NCBI RefSeq assembly: GCF_030163755.1
Contig: NZ_JASJOE010000005.1
Coordinates: 1-64,000 of the forward strand
Direction of reading: 5' to 3'
Length of the DNA: 64,000 bases
DNA from: Roseicyclus amphidinii
Lineage (GTDB): Bacteria; Pseudomonadota; Alphaproteobacteria; Rhodobacterales; Rhodobacteraceae
The notes under the pieces were generated by a model that worked only from the letters and a program-made list of their open reading frames with translations, ran no database searches and had not been told where the DNA came from. This document shows positions 1 to 9,004 of the stretch, one piece after another. How positions within the stretch are numbered: the first letter of the stretch is position 1; each line of letters starts with the position of its first letter. The translations under genes were made by a program, and so were the position numbers.

Positions 1-188
1 GCCATGGCGCGGATCGCGTCGAGGGCGGCGGGGGTGCGCAGCGTGACCTCCAGCGCGGGCAGACCGCCCGCGACCAGCGCCTCGGCCAGCGGGCGGGCCG
101 TCGCGGCATCCTCCACGACGAGAACCGGGATGATGGGCGCACGGGCGGCGATGGCGCGGGTGGCTTCGGACTGGGCCATGGGGGTCAT
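1..188 (-). CDS. eda: KDPG aldolase, N-terminal part (cut by window edge)
   Basis: Only the first 62 codons are in the window; the gene runs off the left end. The protein begins [13 protein letters not shown] and carries the PVLVVEDA and LEVTLRT segments typical of 2-dehydro-3-deoxy-phosphogluconate aldolase. Glu47 in LEVTLRT corresponds to the general acid/base Glu of the family; the Schiff-base lysine would lie outside the window. The enzyme splits KDPG into pyruvate and glyceraldehyde 3-phosphate in the cytosol. It follows edd by 64 bases on the same strand, so the two Entner-Doudoroff genes are probably cotranscribed. A second in-frame ATG three codons downstream is possible. Confidence 0.9.
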   Translation of the reverse strand, partial: MTPMAQSEATRAIAARAPIIPVLVVEDAATARPLAEALVAGGLPALEVTLRTPAALDAIRAM

Positions 189-210
189 GCGGTGTGTCCT
201 CTGGCTGCGG

Positions 211-240
211 GGGCTTGCGTATTTGGGGAAAGATGAAGGC
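211..240 (-). repeat. Dispersed CTTCATCTT..CAAATAC motif, copy 1
   Basis: In the edd-eda spacer the minus strand reads CTTCATCTTTCCCCAAATAC, followed by a G/C-rich stretch. A close match lies at 22471-22496 and a looser one at 15495-15529, all between genes. I recall similar short intergenic motifs from Rhodobacteraceae genomes. Function unknown. Confidence 0.5.
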
Positions 241-252
241 AGGCGGGCCGCG

Positions 253-2058
253 TCAGACCACGACGCCCGCCCCCTCGCTGGCGGGGCCGGCGGTCTGGCG
301 GAAGATCTCGAACAATTCGCGCCCGACGCCGTGGCTGTTGGCCGTGAGGTCCGGCACGGCGGGGGCGCGGTCGGCGACGCCCTCGGTCAGCACCTCGAGA
401 CGGCCTGCCACGGCGTCGACGCGGACGAGGTCGCCGTCGCGCAGCTTGCCGATCAAGCCGCCGTCAAGCGCCTCGGGGGCGACATGGATCGCCGAGGGCA
501 CCTTGCCGCTCGCGCCCGACATGCGGCCATCGGTGACGAGCGCGACCTTGTGCCCACGGTCCTGCAGAACGGCGAGGATGGGCGTCAGCGCGTGCAGTTC
601 CGGCATCCCGTTCGCCTTGGGCCCCTGGAAGCGGACGACGACGACCACGTCGCGGTCGAGCTGTTTGGCCTGAAAGGCCTTTTTGACGTCGCCCTGGTCC
701 TCGAAGACGGCGGCGGGGGCTTCGATCACGTGGCGTTCCGCCGCCACGGCGGAGACCTTCATCACCCCGCGGCCAAGGTTGCCCTTCAGCTCGACCAGAC
801 CGCCGCTTTTCTGGAACGGGTCGGAGGCCGGGCGCAGGATGCGGTCGTTCAGCGTCTCGCGCGGGCCGTCGGCCCAGCCGAGCGCGCCGCCCGTCAGCGT
901 GGGTTCCTGAGCGTAATGCGCAAGACCCCGGCCCGCGACGGTGACCGTGTCGTCATGCAGGAGGCCCGCCTGCAGCAGATCGCCGATCATGTAGGCGAGC
1001 CCGCCCGCGGCGTGGAAATGGTTCACGTCGGCCAGCCCGTTGGGATAGACCCGCGCCATCAGCGGCGTGGCCGCCGAGATGTCGGCGAAATCGGCAGGGT
1101 CGAGGATGACGCCCGCCGCCCGCGCCATGGCGACGAGGTGGATCACCAGGTTGGTCGAGCCGCCCGTCGCCATCAGCCCGATGATCCCATTCACGAAGGC
1201 CTTTTCGTCGAGGATGTCGCACACGGGCGTATAGGCGTTGCCAAGCGCCGTGATCGCCGCCGCGCGCTCGGTCGCGGCCTCGGTCAGCGCGTCGCGCAGG
1301 GGGGTGCCGGGGTTCACGAAGCTGGCACCGGGCAGGTGCAGGCCCATGAATTCCATCAGCATCTGGTTGGAATTCGCCGTGCCGTAGAAGGTGCAGGTGC
1401 CCGGCCCGTGATAGGAGGCCATCTCGGCCTCCATCAGCTTGTCGCGGCCGATTTCACCGGCGGCGAATTGCTGGCGGACCTTGGCCTTTTCGTCGTTGGG
1501 CAGGCCCGAGACCATCGGCCCGGCGGGCACGAAAAGCCCCGGCAGGTAGCCGAACGTGGCCGCGGCGATGATGAGGCCCGGCACGATCTTGTCGCAGACA
1601 CCGAGGTAGAGCGCCGCGTCGAAGGTGTTGTGGGAAAGCGCCACGCCGGTCGCCAGCGCGATCACGTCGCGCGAGAAAAGCGACAGCTCCATCCCCACCT
1701 GCCCCTGCGTGACGCCGTCGCACATGGCGGGCACCCCGCCCGCGACCTGCGCCGTGGCGCCCACGCGGCGGGCGGCGGATTTGATCCGGTCGGGGTAATC
1801 CTTGAACGGCTGATGGGCCGAGAGCATGTCGTTATAGGCGGTGACGATCCCGATGTTGGGGGCGCGGTCGCCCACCAGCGCGGTCTTGTCCTCGCCCATG
1901 GCGGCATAGGCATGGGCCTGGTTCCCGCAGGTCAGATGCGCGCGACGCGGGCCCTCTTCGGCAAGGCGGCGCATCCGCTCGAGATACTGGCCGCGCGGCC
2001 CTTGCGACCGTGCGATGATCCGGTCGGTGACGGCGGCGATACGGTCGTCCAATGGCAT
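253..2058 (-). CDS. edd: Phosphogluconate dehydratase
   Basis: 601 residues, the normal length for Edd. The enzyme dehydrates 6-phosphogluconate to KDPG, the first committed step of the Entner-Doudoroff pathway, and belongs to the IlvD/Edd iron-sulfur dehydratase family. Recognisable segments are [47 protein letters not shown] and the C-terminal [19 protein letters not shown] signature. The three cysteines in the first three segments are candidate cluster ligands. It lies between aglK and eda on the same strand. The 94-base gap to aglK contains a perfect palindrome and a possible promoter, so edd-eda may be expressed separately from the agl genes. Confidence 0.97.
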   Translation of the reverse strand: MPLDDRIAAVTDRIIARSQGPRGQYLERMRRLAEEGPRRAHLTCGNQAHAYAAMGEDKTALVGDRAPNIGIVTAYNDMLSAHQPFKDYPDRIKSAARRVGATAQVAGGVPAMCDGVTQGQVGMELSLFSRDVIALATGVALSHNTFDAALYLGVCDKIVPGLIIAAATFGYLPGLFVPAGPMVSGLPNDEKAKVRQQFAAGEIGRDKLMEAEMASYHGPGTCTFYGTANSNQMLMEFMGLHLPGASFVNPGTPLRDALTEAATERAAAITALGNAYTPVCDILDEKAFVNGIIGLMATGGSTNLVIHLVAMARAAGVILDPADFADISAATPLMARVYPNGLADVNHFHAAGGLAYMIGDLLQAGLLHDDTVTVAGRGLAHYAQEPTLTGGALGWADGPRETLNDRILRPASDPFQKSGGLVELKGNLGRGVMKVSAVAAERHVIEAPAAVFEDQGDVKKAFQAKQLDRDVVVVVRFQGPKANGMPELHALTPILAVLQDRGHKVALVTDGRMSGASGKVPSAIHVAPEALDGGLIGKLRDGDLVRVDAVAGRLEVLTEGVADRAPAVPDLTANSHGVGRELFEIFRQTAGPASEGAGVVV

Positions 2059-2088
2059 CCGGTCTCTCCCCTCGGTGCGAGTCGGGGG

Positions 2089-2117
2089 TGACTACCATGT
2101 TAGCGCTAACACGTCCA
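2089..2117 (-). promoter_or_regulatory. Predicted edd promoter with LacI-type operator
   Basis: A perfect 14-bp palindrome, TGTTAGCGCTAACA, lies at 2098-2111. On the minus strand a possible -35 TGGACG (2117-2112) and -10 TAGTCA (2094-2089) flank it with a 17-base spacer, so a bound repressor would block polymerase. The half sites resemble those of E. coli GntR-type operators and differ from the two sites near aglR. The palindrome is plain in the sequence; the promoter boxes are weak and inferred. Confidence 0.55.
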
Positions 2118-2152
2118 GTTGCCCGGCGAATCGCAGCCGCCGGGCCGAGGGG

Positions 2153-3286
2153 TCAGTGCGGCTGCACCCCCGGCAGGAAGACACGCTCGTCCCGATACTT
2201 GAGCGAGATGCCGTCCTTGAACACGTGCACCTTGTCGGGGGCGGCGGTCATCTTGACCTCCTGCCCGCGCAGGTCGGGGTGGATGCCCTGCAGCTTGCCG
2301 ATGACCGGGTCATGCGACGGGTCGGTCTTGGCGAAGTAGAGCAGCGTCACCTCGCCCAGCGCCTCGACGATCTCGACCTTGCCGTGGAAGGCGAAATCGG
2401 CGTCCTCGGTGGCGATCATGTCCTCGGGGCGGATGCCGACCTGCACCTCGGCGCCCATGTCCTCGGGGCGGCTGGCGTAGTTGGAGGTGATCGTGCCCCC
2501 GCCCTCCTTCAGCTCGAGCGTGGTCGTCTCGCCGGTGCCGGTGATCTTGCCGAGCAAAAGGTTCATCGCGGGCGAACCGATGAACTGCGCCACGAAGGTG
2601 GAGTTGGGCTGTTCATAGAGCGTCAGCGGGCTGCCGACCTGCGCGATGCCGCCGCCGGCCAGAACGACGATGCGGGTGGCGAGCGTCATCGCCTCCACCT
2701 GGTCGTGGGTGACGTAGATCATCGTCGAGTCGGGCATCTGCTCCTTCAGCTGCGCGATCTCGATCCTTGTGGCCACGCGCAGCGCCGCGTCGAGGTTCGA
2801 GAGCGGCTCGTCGAAGAGATAGACCTTGGGGTCGCGCACGATGGATCGGCCGATGGCGACGCGCTGGCGCTGGCCGCCGGAAAGCGCCTTTGGCAGGCGG
2901 TCGAGGAAGTTGGTGAGCTGCAGCTTGTCGGCGGCGGCGCGCACCTTCTTGTCGATCGTCTCCTTGTCCTTGCCCGCGATGCGGAGCGAGAAGGCCATGT
3001 TGTCGTAGACGGTCATGTGCGGGTAAAGCGCGTAGGACTGGAACACCATGGCGATGCCGCGCTGGCTGGGAGGCACGTCGTTCACCACCTGCCCGTCGAT
3101 CTCGAGCGTGCCGCCGGTGATCTTTTCCAGCCCCGCGATCATCCGCAGAAGCGTGGACTTGCCGCAGCCCGAGGGGCCGACGAAGACGATCAACTCGCCC
3201 GTCTTGATGTCGAGGTCGATCTCGCTCAGCACCTTGACGGTGCCGCCATAGACCTTTTCGACATCCGTCAGTTTCAGATCCGCCAT
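2153..3286 (-). CDS. aglK: Alpha-glucoside ABC transporter, ATP-binding protein
   Basis: 377 residues. It energises alpha-glucoside import through AglF and AglG. Walker A is GPSGCGKST, the signature is LSGGQRQRVAIGRS, Walker B runs into VYLFDEPLSNLDAALR, and the switch histidine is in VTHDQVEAM. The C-terminal third is the regulatory OB-fold domain of MalK/UgpC-type ATPases (VQVGIRPEDM). The start at MADLKLTDVEK is chosen because it matches the family and follows aglA by 38 bases; upstream in-frame codons lie inside aglA. Last gene of the aglEFGAK order known from rhizobia. Confidence 0.95.
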   Translation of the reverse strand: MADLKLTDVEKVYGGTVKVLSEIDLDIKTGELIVFVGPSGCGKSTLLRMIAGLEKITGGTLEIDGQVVNDVPPSQRGIAMVFQSYALYPHMTVYDNMAFSLRIAGKDKETIDKKVRAAADKLQLTNFLDRLPKALSGGQRQRVAIGRSIVRDPKVYLFDEPLSNLDAALRVATRIEIAQLKEQMPDSTMIYVTHDQVEAMTLATRIVVLAGGGIAQVGSPLTLYEQPNSTFVAQFIGSPAMNLLLGKITGTGETTTLELKEGGGTITSNYASRPEDMGAEVQVGIRPEDMIATEDADFAFHGKVEIVEALGEVTLLYFAKTDPSHDPVIGKLQGIHPDLRGQEVKMTAAPDKVHVFKDGISLKYRDERVFLPGVQPH

Positions 3287-3324
3287 GGTCCCCGTCTCCT
3301 CCCTCTCTCCAGGTCCGGGCCGCC

Positions 3325-4992
3325 TCAGGCGGCCTCTTCCAGCGCCGCGAAATAGGCCTGGTAGGGCGGCAGCATCACCTGCCGCCCGGTGTCGTTCTCG
3401 ATCGCCGTGAAGGGCGCGCCCTTGTCCTGCCGCCAGCGGCCGGGGGGCAGCGCGACGGGATGGGCCAGGTTGGTCATGTTGAAGGCGCAGAACAGGCGCT
3501 GACCGCCATGCGCGCGCACGAAGCTGACGATGCCGTCGCCCGACCACAGCTCTTCCAGCGTGCCCTTGACCAGCGGTGCCCAGGCGCGGCGGAAGTGGAT
3601 CATCTGGCGGTAGAAGGCCAGCGTGCTGTCGTCCTTGGCGGACTGGTCGCCGACGGACCGTTGCAGATGCTCGACCGCCACGGGAAGCCAGGGCTTCGCG
3701 TCGGAAAAGCCGCCGTTCTGGTTGTCGGAAATCCACGGGATCGGCGTGCGGCAGCCGTCGCGGCCGCGGAACTTGGGCCAGAAGCGGATGCCGTAGGGAT
3801 CCTGCAGATCCTCGTAGGAGACATAGGCCTCGGTCAGGCCCAGCTCTTCGCCTTGATACAGGCAGACAGTGCCGCGCAGCGACAGCAAGAGCGCGGCATA
3901 AAGCCTGCGTGCATCCTCGCCCAGGTTCCAGCGGCTCGCGTGGCGCACGACGTCATGGTTGGAAAACGCCCAGCAGGCCCAGCCATCGCCGATCTTCTCC
4001 TCGTAATCGGTCAGCACATCGACCACGCGCTCGGGCGTGGGGGTGGTGCCCGAGAGGAACTCGAACGAGTAGCACATGTGAACCTTGTCGCCGCCCGAGG
4101 TGTATTCGGCCTGGATCTCCATGCCGCGTTGGGCGTCGCCCACCTCGCCCACGGCGGTGGTGGCGGGGTATTCATCCATCAGCGCGCGCAGGCGGCGCAG
4201 GAACTCGAGGTTCTCGGGCTGGTTCTTGTCGTAGAGGTGATCCTGCCAGTTGTAGGGGTTCACCTCGGGCGCGATCGTCGCGTTGCGCTGGCTGGGGTCA
4301 AGCGCCGGGTTGTCGCGCAGTTCCGGGTCGTGGAAGTAGAAGTTGATCGTGTCGAGGCGGAAGCCGTCGACGCCGCGATCCAGCCAGAAGCGGGCGACGC
4401 CCAGAAGCTCCTCCTGCACCTGCGGGTTGTGCAGGTTGAGATCCGGCTGTTCCTTGAGGAAGTTGTGCAGGAAATACTGCATCCGGTCGCCCGACCATTC
4501 CCAGGCCGAGCCGCCGAAGATCGACAGCCAGTTGTTCGGCGGGCTGCCGTCGGGCTTGGCGTCGGCCCAGACATACCAGTCGGCCTTGGGGTTGTCGCGG
4601 CTGGTCTGGCTTTCGTGGAACCACGGGTGCTGGTTCGAGGTGTGGCTGAGGACAAGGTCGATCAGCACCTTCAGCCCCAGCTCATGCGCACGCGAGATCA
4701 GCGCGTCGAAATCGCCAAGCGAGCCGAACATCGGATCGACGTCGCGGTAATCGCTGACGTCATAGCCGAAATCGAGCATCGGCGAGCGGAAGAAGGGCGA
4801 GATCCAGATCGCATCGACGCCCAGTTCGGCCACGTGGCCGAGGCGGTGGATGATCCCCGCCAGGTCGCCGATCCCGTCGTGGTTGCTGTCCTGGAAGCTG
4901 CGGGGGTAGATCTGGTAGATCACCGCCCCCCGCCACCAGTCGCTGTCCTGCGCGACGATGGTGTCGCGCGCCATATCCTGCATGAGCGTCAT
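3325..4992 (-). CDS. aglA: Alpha-glucosidase, GH13
   Basis: 555 residues, a full-length GH13 enzyme that hydrolyses imported alpha-glucosides such as maltose, sucrose or trehalose to hexoses in the cytosol. The fold begins at WWRGAVIYQIYPRSFQDSN. The catalytic aspartate is in DGFRLDTINFY, the acid/base glutamate in AVGEVGD, and the third carboxylate in FSNHDVVRH. The start at MTLMQDMARD is preceded by AGGAAAG and lies 19 bases after the aglG stop. No signal peptide is seen, which fits intracellular cleavage after ABC import. Confidence 0.95.
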   Translation of the reverse strand: MTLMQDMARDTIVAQDSDWWRGAVIYQIYPRSFQDSNHDGIGDLAGIIHRLGHVAELGVDAIWISPFFRSPMLDFGYDVSDYRDVDPMFGSLGDFDALISRAHELGLKVLIDLVLSHTSNQHPWFHESQTSRDNPKADWYVWADAKPDGSPPNNWLSIFGGSAWEWSGDRMQYFLHNFLKEQPDLNLHNPQVQEELLGVARFWLDRGVDGFRLDTINFYFHDPELRDNPALDPSQRNATIAPEVNPYNWQDHLYDKNQPENLEFLRRLRALMDEYPATTAVGEVGDAQRGMEIQAEYTSGGDKVHMCYSFEFLSGTTPTPERVVDVLTDYEEKIGDGWACWAFSNHDVVRHASRWNLGEDARRLYAALLLSLRGTVCLYQGEELGLTEAYVSYEDLQDPYGIRFWPKFRGRDGCRTPIPWISDNQNGGFSDAKPWLPVAVEHLQRSVGDQSAKDDSTLAFYRQMIHFRRAWAPLVKGTLEELWSGDGIVSFVRAHGGQRLFCAFNMTNLAHPVALPPGRWRQDKGAPFTAIENDTGRQVMLPPYQAYFAALEEAA

Positions 4993-5011
4993 GCGCAGGT
5001 CTTTCCTGTTG

Positions 5012-6187
5012 TCACTTGACCGATCCGGCCAGAAGGCCGCGGACAAGGTAGCGTTGCATTGTGAAGAAGACGACGAGCGGAACCGCGATCGACACGAAGG
5101 CCGAGGTGGCAAGGATCTCCCAGTCGCCGCCGCGGGTGCCCAGCAGCTCGACGATCTGGCGGGTCATCACCGTGGTCTCGCCCGAGCTGTCGATCAGGAA
5201 CACCATGGCGACCAGAAGGTCGTTCCATGTCCACAGGAACTGGAAGATCGCAAAACTCGCAAGGGCCGGGAAACTGAGCGGCAGGATGATCTTTACGAAA
5301 ATCTGGAAATCGGTCGCCCCGTCCACCTTGGCGCATTCGATGATCTCGCGCGGGAGGCCGACCATGTAGTTGCGCAACAGGTAGATGGCGAGCGGCAGGC
5401 CGAAGCCGGTATGCGCCAGCCACGTCCCGAGATAGCCCTTGCCGATGCCGATGTCGTTGTGCAGCGACAAAAGCGGGATGAGCGCCAGCTGCAGCGGCAC
5501 CACCAGCAGCGCCACCACCCCCGCGATCAGCAGCGCGCGGCCGGGGAAATCCATCCAGGCCAGCGCATAGGCGGCGAAGGCCGCGATCAGGATCGGGATG
5601 ATCGTGGCGGGGATCACGACGGTCAGCGTGTTGAAGAAGGCCTTGGCCATCCCCTCGCGGTTGCCGGGGTCGAAGAGAACGGTCTGGTAGTTGTCCAGCG
5701 TGAACTCGGGCGGGCTTTCGGCGGTGGCGAAGACGCGCTGGCCGCGGCCCGAGATCTGCTCGTCGGTGCCGGACCAGACGTAATCGCCGTTGGCCTGCAC
5801 GGTCATCGTCTCGCCGTCGCCCATGTCGGCGGTCTCGCCCGCCTGATATGCCGATATCTCGCGCGAGGAGGTGCCCCAGACGGTGATTTCCGCATCCACC
5901 GCGTCGGCGCTGGGGGCGCGGCCCTCGTCGACGTAGAAATTGCCCTCGACGACATAAAGCCCGTCACGTTCGATCCGGGTCTCGCCGGGGTCGGAGGTGC
6001 GGAAGACCTCGTTGATCTCGGCGGGGAACAGCGCCGCCCACCAGCCCGAGGTGCGGATCTGCTCGGTCGTGCGGAAGGACGAGATCAGAAGCCCCGCGGT
6101 CGGGAAGATCCACAACAGCACCAGTGCGAGCACCGAGATATGCACCGCCCAGGTGAGCGAGGATTTCTTGCCGGCGATGTTATCCAT
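5012..6187 (-). CDS. aglG: Alpha-glucoside ABC transporter permease
   Basis: 391 residues, a MalG-type CUT1 permease. The EAA loop is ECAKVDGATDFQIFVKIILP. Unlike short MalG proteins it has a large hydrophilic insertion of roughly 130 residues (about 35-165) between the first and second membrane segments, presumably periplasmic; AglG proteins characteristically have this. It pairs with AglF upstream and AglA downstream, all closely spaced on the minus strand. It ends GLLAGSVK, the usual C-terminus of this permease class. Confidence 0.95.
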   Translation of the reverse strand: MDNIAGKKSSLTWAVHISVLALVLLWIFPTAGLLISSFRTTEQIRTSGWWAALFPAEINEVFRTSDPGETRIERDGLYVVEGNFYVDEGRAPSADAVDAEITVWGTSSREISAYQAGETADMGDGETMTVQANGDYVWSGTDEQISGRGQRVFATAESPPEFTLDNYQTVLFDPGNREGMAKAFFNTLTVVIPATIIPILIAAFAAYALAWMDFPGRALLIAGVVALLVVPLQLALIPLLSLHNDIGIGKGYLGTWLAHTGFGLPLAIYLLRNYMVGLPREIIECAKVDGATDFQIFVKIILPLSFPALASFAIFQFLWTWNDLLVAMVFLIDSSGETTVMTRQIVELLGTRGGDWEILATSAFVSIAVPLVVFFTMQRYLVRGLLAGSVK

Positions 6188-6226
6188 GATGCGTTCCCCT
6201 CGGCGCGCGGCTGCGAACGGCGGCCA

Positions 6227-7228
6227 TCAGCGCATTTCCTTGCGGGCGTTGTAGACGTTCCAGACCAGGATCGGCGTCACCATCAGCATGATGATCATCG
6301 CCGCCGCCGAGCCCATGCCCCAATCGTTCGCGCGGAACATCTTGTCATACATGTAATTGGCCAGAACCTGCGTCTCCCATTGGCCGTTGGTCATGGCGAA
6401 GACGATGTCGAAGACCTTGAGCACCACGATGGTGATCGTGGTCCAGACCACCACGATGGTCCCGTAGATCTGCGGCATCTTGATCTTGAAGAAGACCTGG
6501 AACGGGTTCGCGCCGTCCACGATGGCGGCCTCGACGGTTTCCTCGGGGATGCCGCGCAGGGCGGCCGACAGGATCACCATGGCGAACCCGGTCTGGATCC
6601 AGATCAGGACGATCATCAGCAGAAAGTTGTTCCACAAGGGCACGGTCAGCCATTGCACCGGCTCGGAGCCCATCTGCACGAGAACCGCGTTCAAAACGCC
6701 GATCTGGGCCACGTCCTCGGGGCGGGCGTCGTAGACCAGCTTGAAGATCACCGCGGCCCCCACGAAGGAGATCGCCATCGGCATGAAGATCAGCGACTTG
6801 GCGATGTTGCCCCAGCCGATGCGGTCGGTCAGCTGCGCGGCCAGCAGCCCGAAGGCGGTCGAGGCCGCGGGCACGACGAGAAGCCACAACAGGTTGTTGC
6901 GCACCGCTTCCCAGAACTTGTCCTCGGCGAACATGCGCTGGTAATTCGACGCCCCCGCCCATTCGAAGCCGCCGCCGACGCGGTTCGTCAGGCTCAGGCG
7001 CATCGTCTCGACCACCGGGTAGGCGAGGTAGAGGCCGAGCGCGAAAAGCGCGGGAAACAGGAACAGCCACGGCCGGATCGCGTTGGCGCGGTTGATGTTG
7101 CGCCCCGCGTTCGGGCCGGTCGGCTTGAAAAGCACGCGGTCGAGAAACTGGTTCGAGAGGTAGAAGTAGCCGATGCAGCCGCCGACGCCCACGATGATGG
7201 TCAGCAAGCCCTGGAATGCCGGGTTCAT
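6227..7228 (-). CDS. aglF: Alpha-glucoside ABC transporter permease
   Basis: 333 residues, a MalF-type CUT1 permease with several hydrophobic segments, including one at the N-terminus (LLTIIVGVGGCIGYFY). The EAA loop is AIVDGANPFQVFFKIKMPQI. It lies 39 bases upstream of aglG. It is separated from aglE by a 142-base spacer that holds a strong stem-loop. Confidence 0.95.
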   Translation of the reverse strand: MNPAFQGLLTIIVGVGGCIGYFYLSNQFLDRVLFKPTGPNAGRNINRANAIRPWLFLFPALFALGLYLAYPVVETMRLSLTNRVGGGFEWAGASNYQRMFAEDKFWEAVRNNLLWLLVVPAASTAFGLLAAQLTDRIGWGNIAKSLIFMPMAISFVGAAVIFKLVYDARPEDVAQIGVLNAVLVQMGSEPVQWLTVPLWNNFLLMIVLIWIQTGFAMVILSAALRGIPEETVEAAIVDGANPFQVFFKIKMPQIYGTIVVVWTTITIVVLKVFDIVFAMTNGQWETQVLANYMYDKMFRANDWGMGSAAAMIIMLMVTPILVWNVYNARKEMR

Positions 7229-7310
7229 GCGCCCCTCCCTGTCCGAGACCCGGTGCCGGTCCGGGATGGCCCGATCGTGCCTGCCCCGTCTGCCGGAAGA
7301 CCGGTGGTGA

Positions 7311-7341
7311 GGGCCCGGCCGCGCGCGTGGCGGCCGGGCCC
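7311..7341 (-). promoter_or_regulatory. Intercistronic stem-loop between aglE and aglF
   Basis: A perfect 12-bp G/C stem (GGGCCCGGCCGC with its complement at 7330-7341) encloses a 7-base loop at 7323-7329. No T-run follows on either strand, so it is not a simple terminator. Placed just after the binding-protein gene, such hairpins typically stabilise the upstream mRNA, giving more binding protein than permease. The structure is seen directly; the role is inferred. Confidence 0.6.
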
Positions 7342-7370
7342 GATGTCATGCTCTCACGCGGTCGCGCGGA

Positions 7371-8729
7371 TCACTGCAGCGCCTGCCAGCTTTCCTGGAT
7401 CGAGGTCGCCACGTCCTCGGCGGATGCGCCGCCGACGTAATCGACCATGCCGGTCCAGAAGCTGCCTGCGCCAACGGCCGCCGGCATCAGGTCGGAGCCG
7501 TCGAAGCGGAAGGTGGTGGCACCCAGCAGGATCTCGCCCTGGCCTGCCTCGACCGCGGTCGGGTAGGCCTCGAGGTTCACGCCCGAGTGGGGCGTCAGGA
7601 AGCCGCCCTGCGCCATCATGATCTCATGCGCGAAGGGGGTCTGCAGGAAGGCCATGAAGGCCGCGGTCGCGTCCGACGGATCGGTCACGGCCATCACGGT
7701 GCCGCCGCCCAGGACCGGGTTGCCGAGGTCTTCGCCCTCGAAGGAGGGGAAGTAGAAGAAGTCGGCATCGACGCCCACCTCGGTGCCCTCGGGGAAGAAG
7801 GCCGGGATGAACGACGCCTGGCGGTGCATGTAGCAGCCGGGGGGCGAGGCGAAGAGGCCCGTGGGGCTGTCGCGGAAGTCGGTCGTGGCGACCGCGCCGC
7901 CGCCGCCCTGCGCCCAGCCCTCGGTCAGGGCGAAGGTGCCGAAGGTCTCGATCGCGTTCACGACGCGGGGGTCGTTGAAGGGGATCTCGTTGGCGACCCA
8001 CTGGTCATAGACCTCGGGCGACTGGGTGCGCAGCATGATGTCCTCGACCCAGTCGGTCGCGGGCCAGCCGGTTGCCGCCCCCGAGCCGAGGCCGATGCAC
8101 CAGGGCGTTTCGCCGTCGGCGACGATCTGCTCGGAGAGCGCGATCAGCTCTTCCATGGTGCCGGGAACCTCGTAGCCCGCATCCTCGAAATTCTCGGGGA
8201 CATACCAGACGAGCGACTTGAGGTTCACGTTGAAGAAGATGCCGTAGAACTCGTCTTCGCCTTCTGCGTTGGCGTAGGTGCCCAGGTCGACCCAGGAGGA
8301 GCCCGCGGCGTAGTTGTCGGTCACCCAGGCTTCCATCTCGTCGCCCAGCGGCGCGAGCTGGCCGTTGCCGGCGAGGACGGCGGCGAGGCCCGGCTGCGGG
8401 AAGACGGCGATGTTGGGCGGCGAGCCTGCCTCGGCGTCGATGACGATCTGCTGCTCGAAGCTGTCCGAGCCGGTATAGCTCGCCTCGGCGCCGGTGGCGG
8501 CTTCGAAGTAGTTGAGCAGGATGTCGAAGCGGTCAGCCTCGGGCGAGAGCCAGGGGCCCGACACGGTCAGCGTCTGGCCCGACAGGTCGGGCGCGGCATC
8601 GGCGAAGGCCGCGTAGCTGTCCCAGTTGAAGGCGCCTTCGCCCTCGGCAAAGGGCATGTGGGCGTCGGCATGGGCGGCGCCGGCCATCAGCGCCAGCGCG
8701 GCCGCGCTGCTGAACAGGTTGCGTTTCAT
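7371..8729 (-). CDS. aglE: Alpha-glucoside ABC transporter, periplasmic binding protein
   Basis: 452 residues. An N-terminal Sec signal peptide (MKRNLFSSAAALALMAGAAHA) is followed by a CUT1 solute-binding domain rich in acidic residues. It captures alpha-glucosides in the periplasm for AglFG. The start is fixed by a strong GGGAGGAT ribosome site six bases upstream and by the signal peptide. First gene of the aglEFGAK operon, with its promoter and operator in the 275-base gap shared with aglR. Confidence 0.94.
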   Translation of the reverse strand: MKRNLFSSAAALALMAGAAHADAHMPFAEGEGAFNWDSYAAFADAAPDLSGQTLTVSGPWLSPEADRFDILLNYFEAATGAEASYTGSDSFEQQIVIDAEAGSPPNIAVFPQPGLAAVLAGNGQLAPLGDEMEAWVTDNYAAGSSWVDLGTYANAEGEDEFYGIFFNVNLKSLVWYVPENFEDAGYEVPGTMEELIALSEQIVADGETPWCIGLGSGAATGWPATDWVEDIMLRTQSPEVYDQWVANEIPFNDPRVVNAIETFGTFALTEGWAQGGGGAVATTDFRDSPTGLFASPPGCYMHRQASFIPAFFPEGTEVGVDADFFYFPSFEGEDLGNPVLGGGTVMAVTDPSDATAAFMAFLQTPFAHEIMMAQGGFLTPHSGVNLEAYPTAVEAGQGEILLGATTFRFDGSDLMPAAVGAGSFWTGMVDYVGGASAEDVATSIQESWQALQ

Positions 8730-8811
8730 AAGATCCTCCCAAGGAACGGCCGGCTGATCCGGCACATCACGTTTGCCCAAGCGCCGCCGGGTGGACCGTT
8801 TCACACACCAC

Positions 8812-8865
8812 ACCCAAAGCGCTTTGGGTTGGCGACACAGTCTCCAATGCCTCCGAGTCTGTCAA
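8812..8865 (-). promoter_or_regulatory. aglE promoter with AglR-type operator
   Basis: On the minus strand a consensus -35 TTGACA (8865-8860) is followed after 17 bases by GACTGT (8842-8837), a weak -10. The start would fall near 8830. An 18-bp perfect palindrome, ACCCAAAGCGCTTTGGGT, occupies 8812-8829, directly over the start region. This is the expected geometry for repression by a LacI-family protein, most simply AglR encoded next door. Confidence 0.7.
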
Positions 8866-8938
8866 TCCGTCAAACGAAGGCCCCTGAAAATTAATGGGTA
8901 ATCTCGCAGGTGCAGCAAAATTCGGCGATTTAGAATCT

Positions 8939-8992
8939 TTGACAATCCAAGTGACGCGGCGCTAGCTTCGCCCCCGATCCAAACCGCTTTGG
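8939..8992 (+). promoter_or_regulatory. aglR promoter with second AglR-type operator
   Basis: A consensus -35 TTGACA (8939-8944) is followed after 18 bases by TAGCTT (8963-8968). Just downstream, 8979-8992 reads CCAAACCGCTTTGG, a near-palindrome sharing its arms with the site at 8812-8829. It would lie at about +4 to +17, so AglR probably represses its own unit (aglR, beta-glucosidase, glk). Confidence 0.6.
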
Positions 8993-9004
8993 CCCTTCTT
9001 TCGC

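Noticed and set aside
4-2091. Very long open frame on the plus strand opposite edd
   Set aside because: Its product is rich in Arg, Gly, His and Asp with no fold-like pattern, while the opposite strand encodes a complete Edd. High G/C codon bias leaves antisense frames open throughout this window (for example opposite mfd and the inositol genes).
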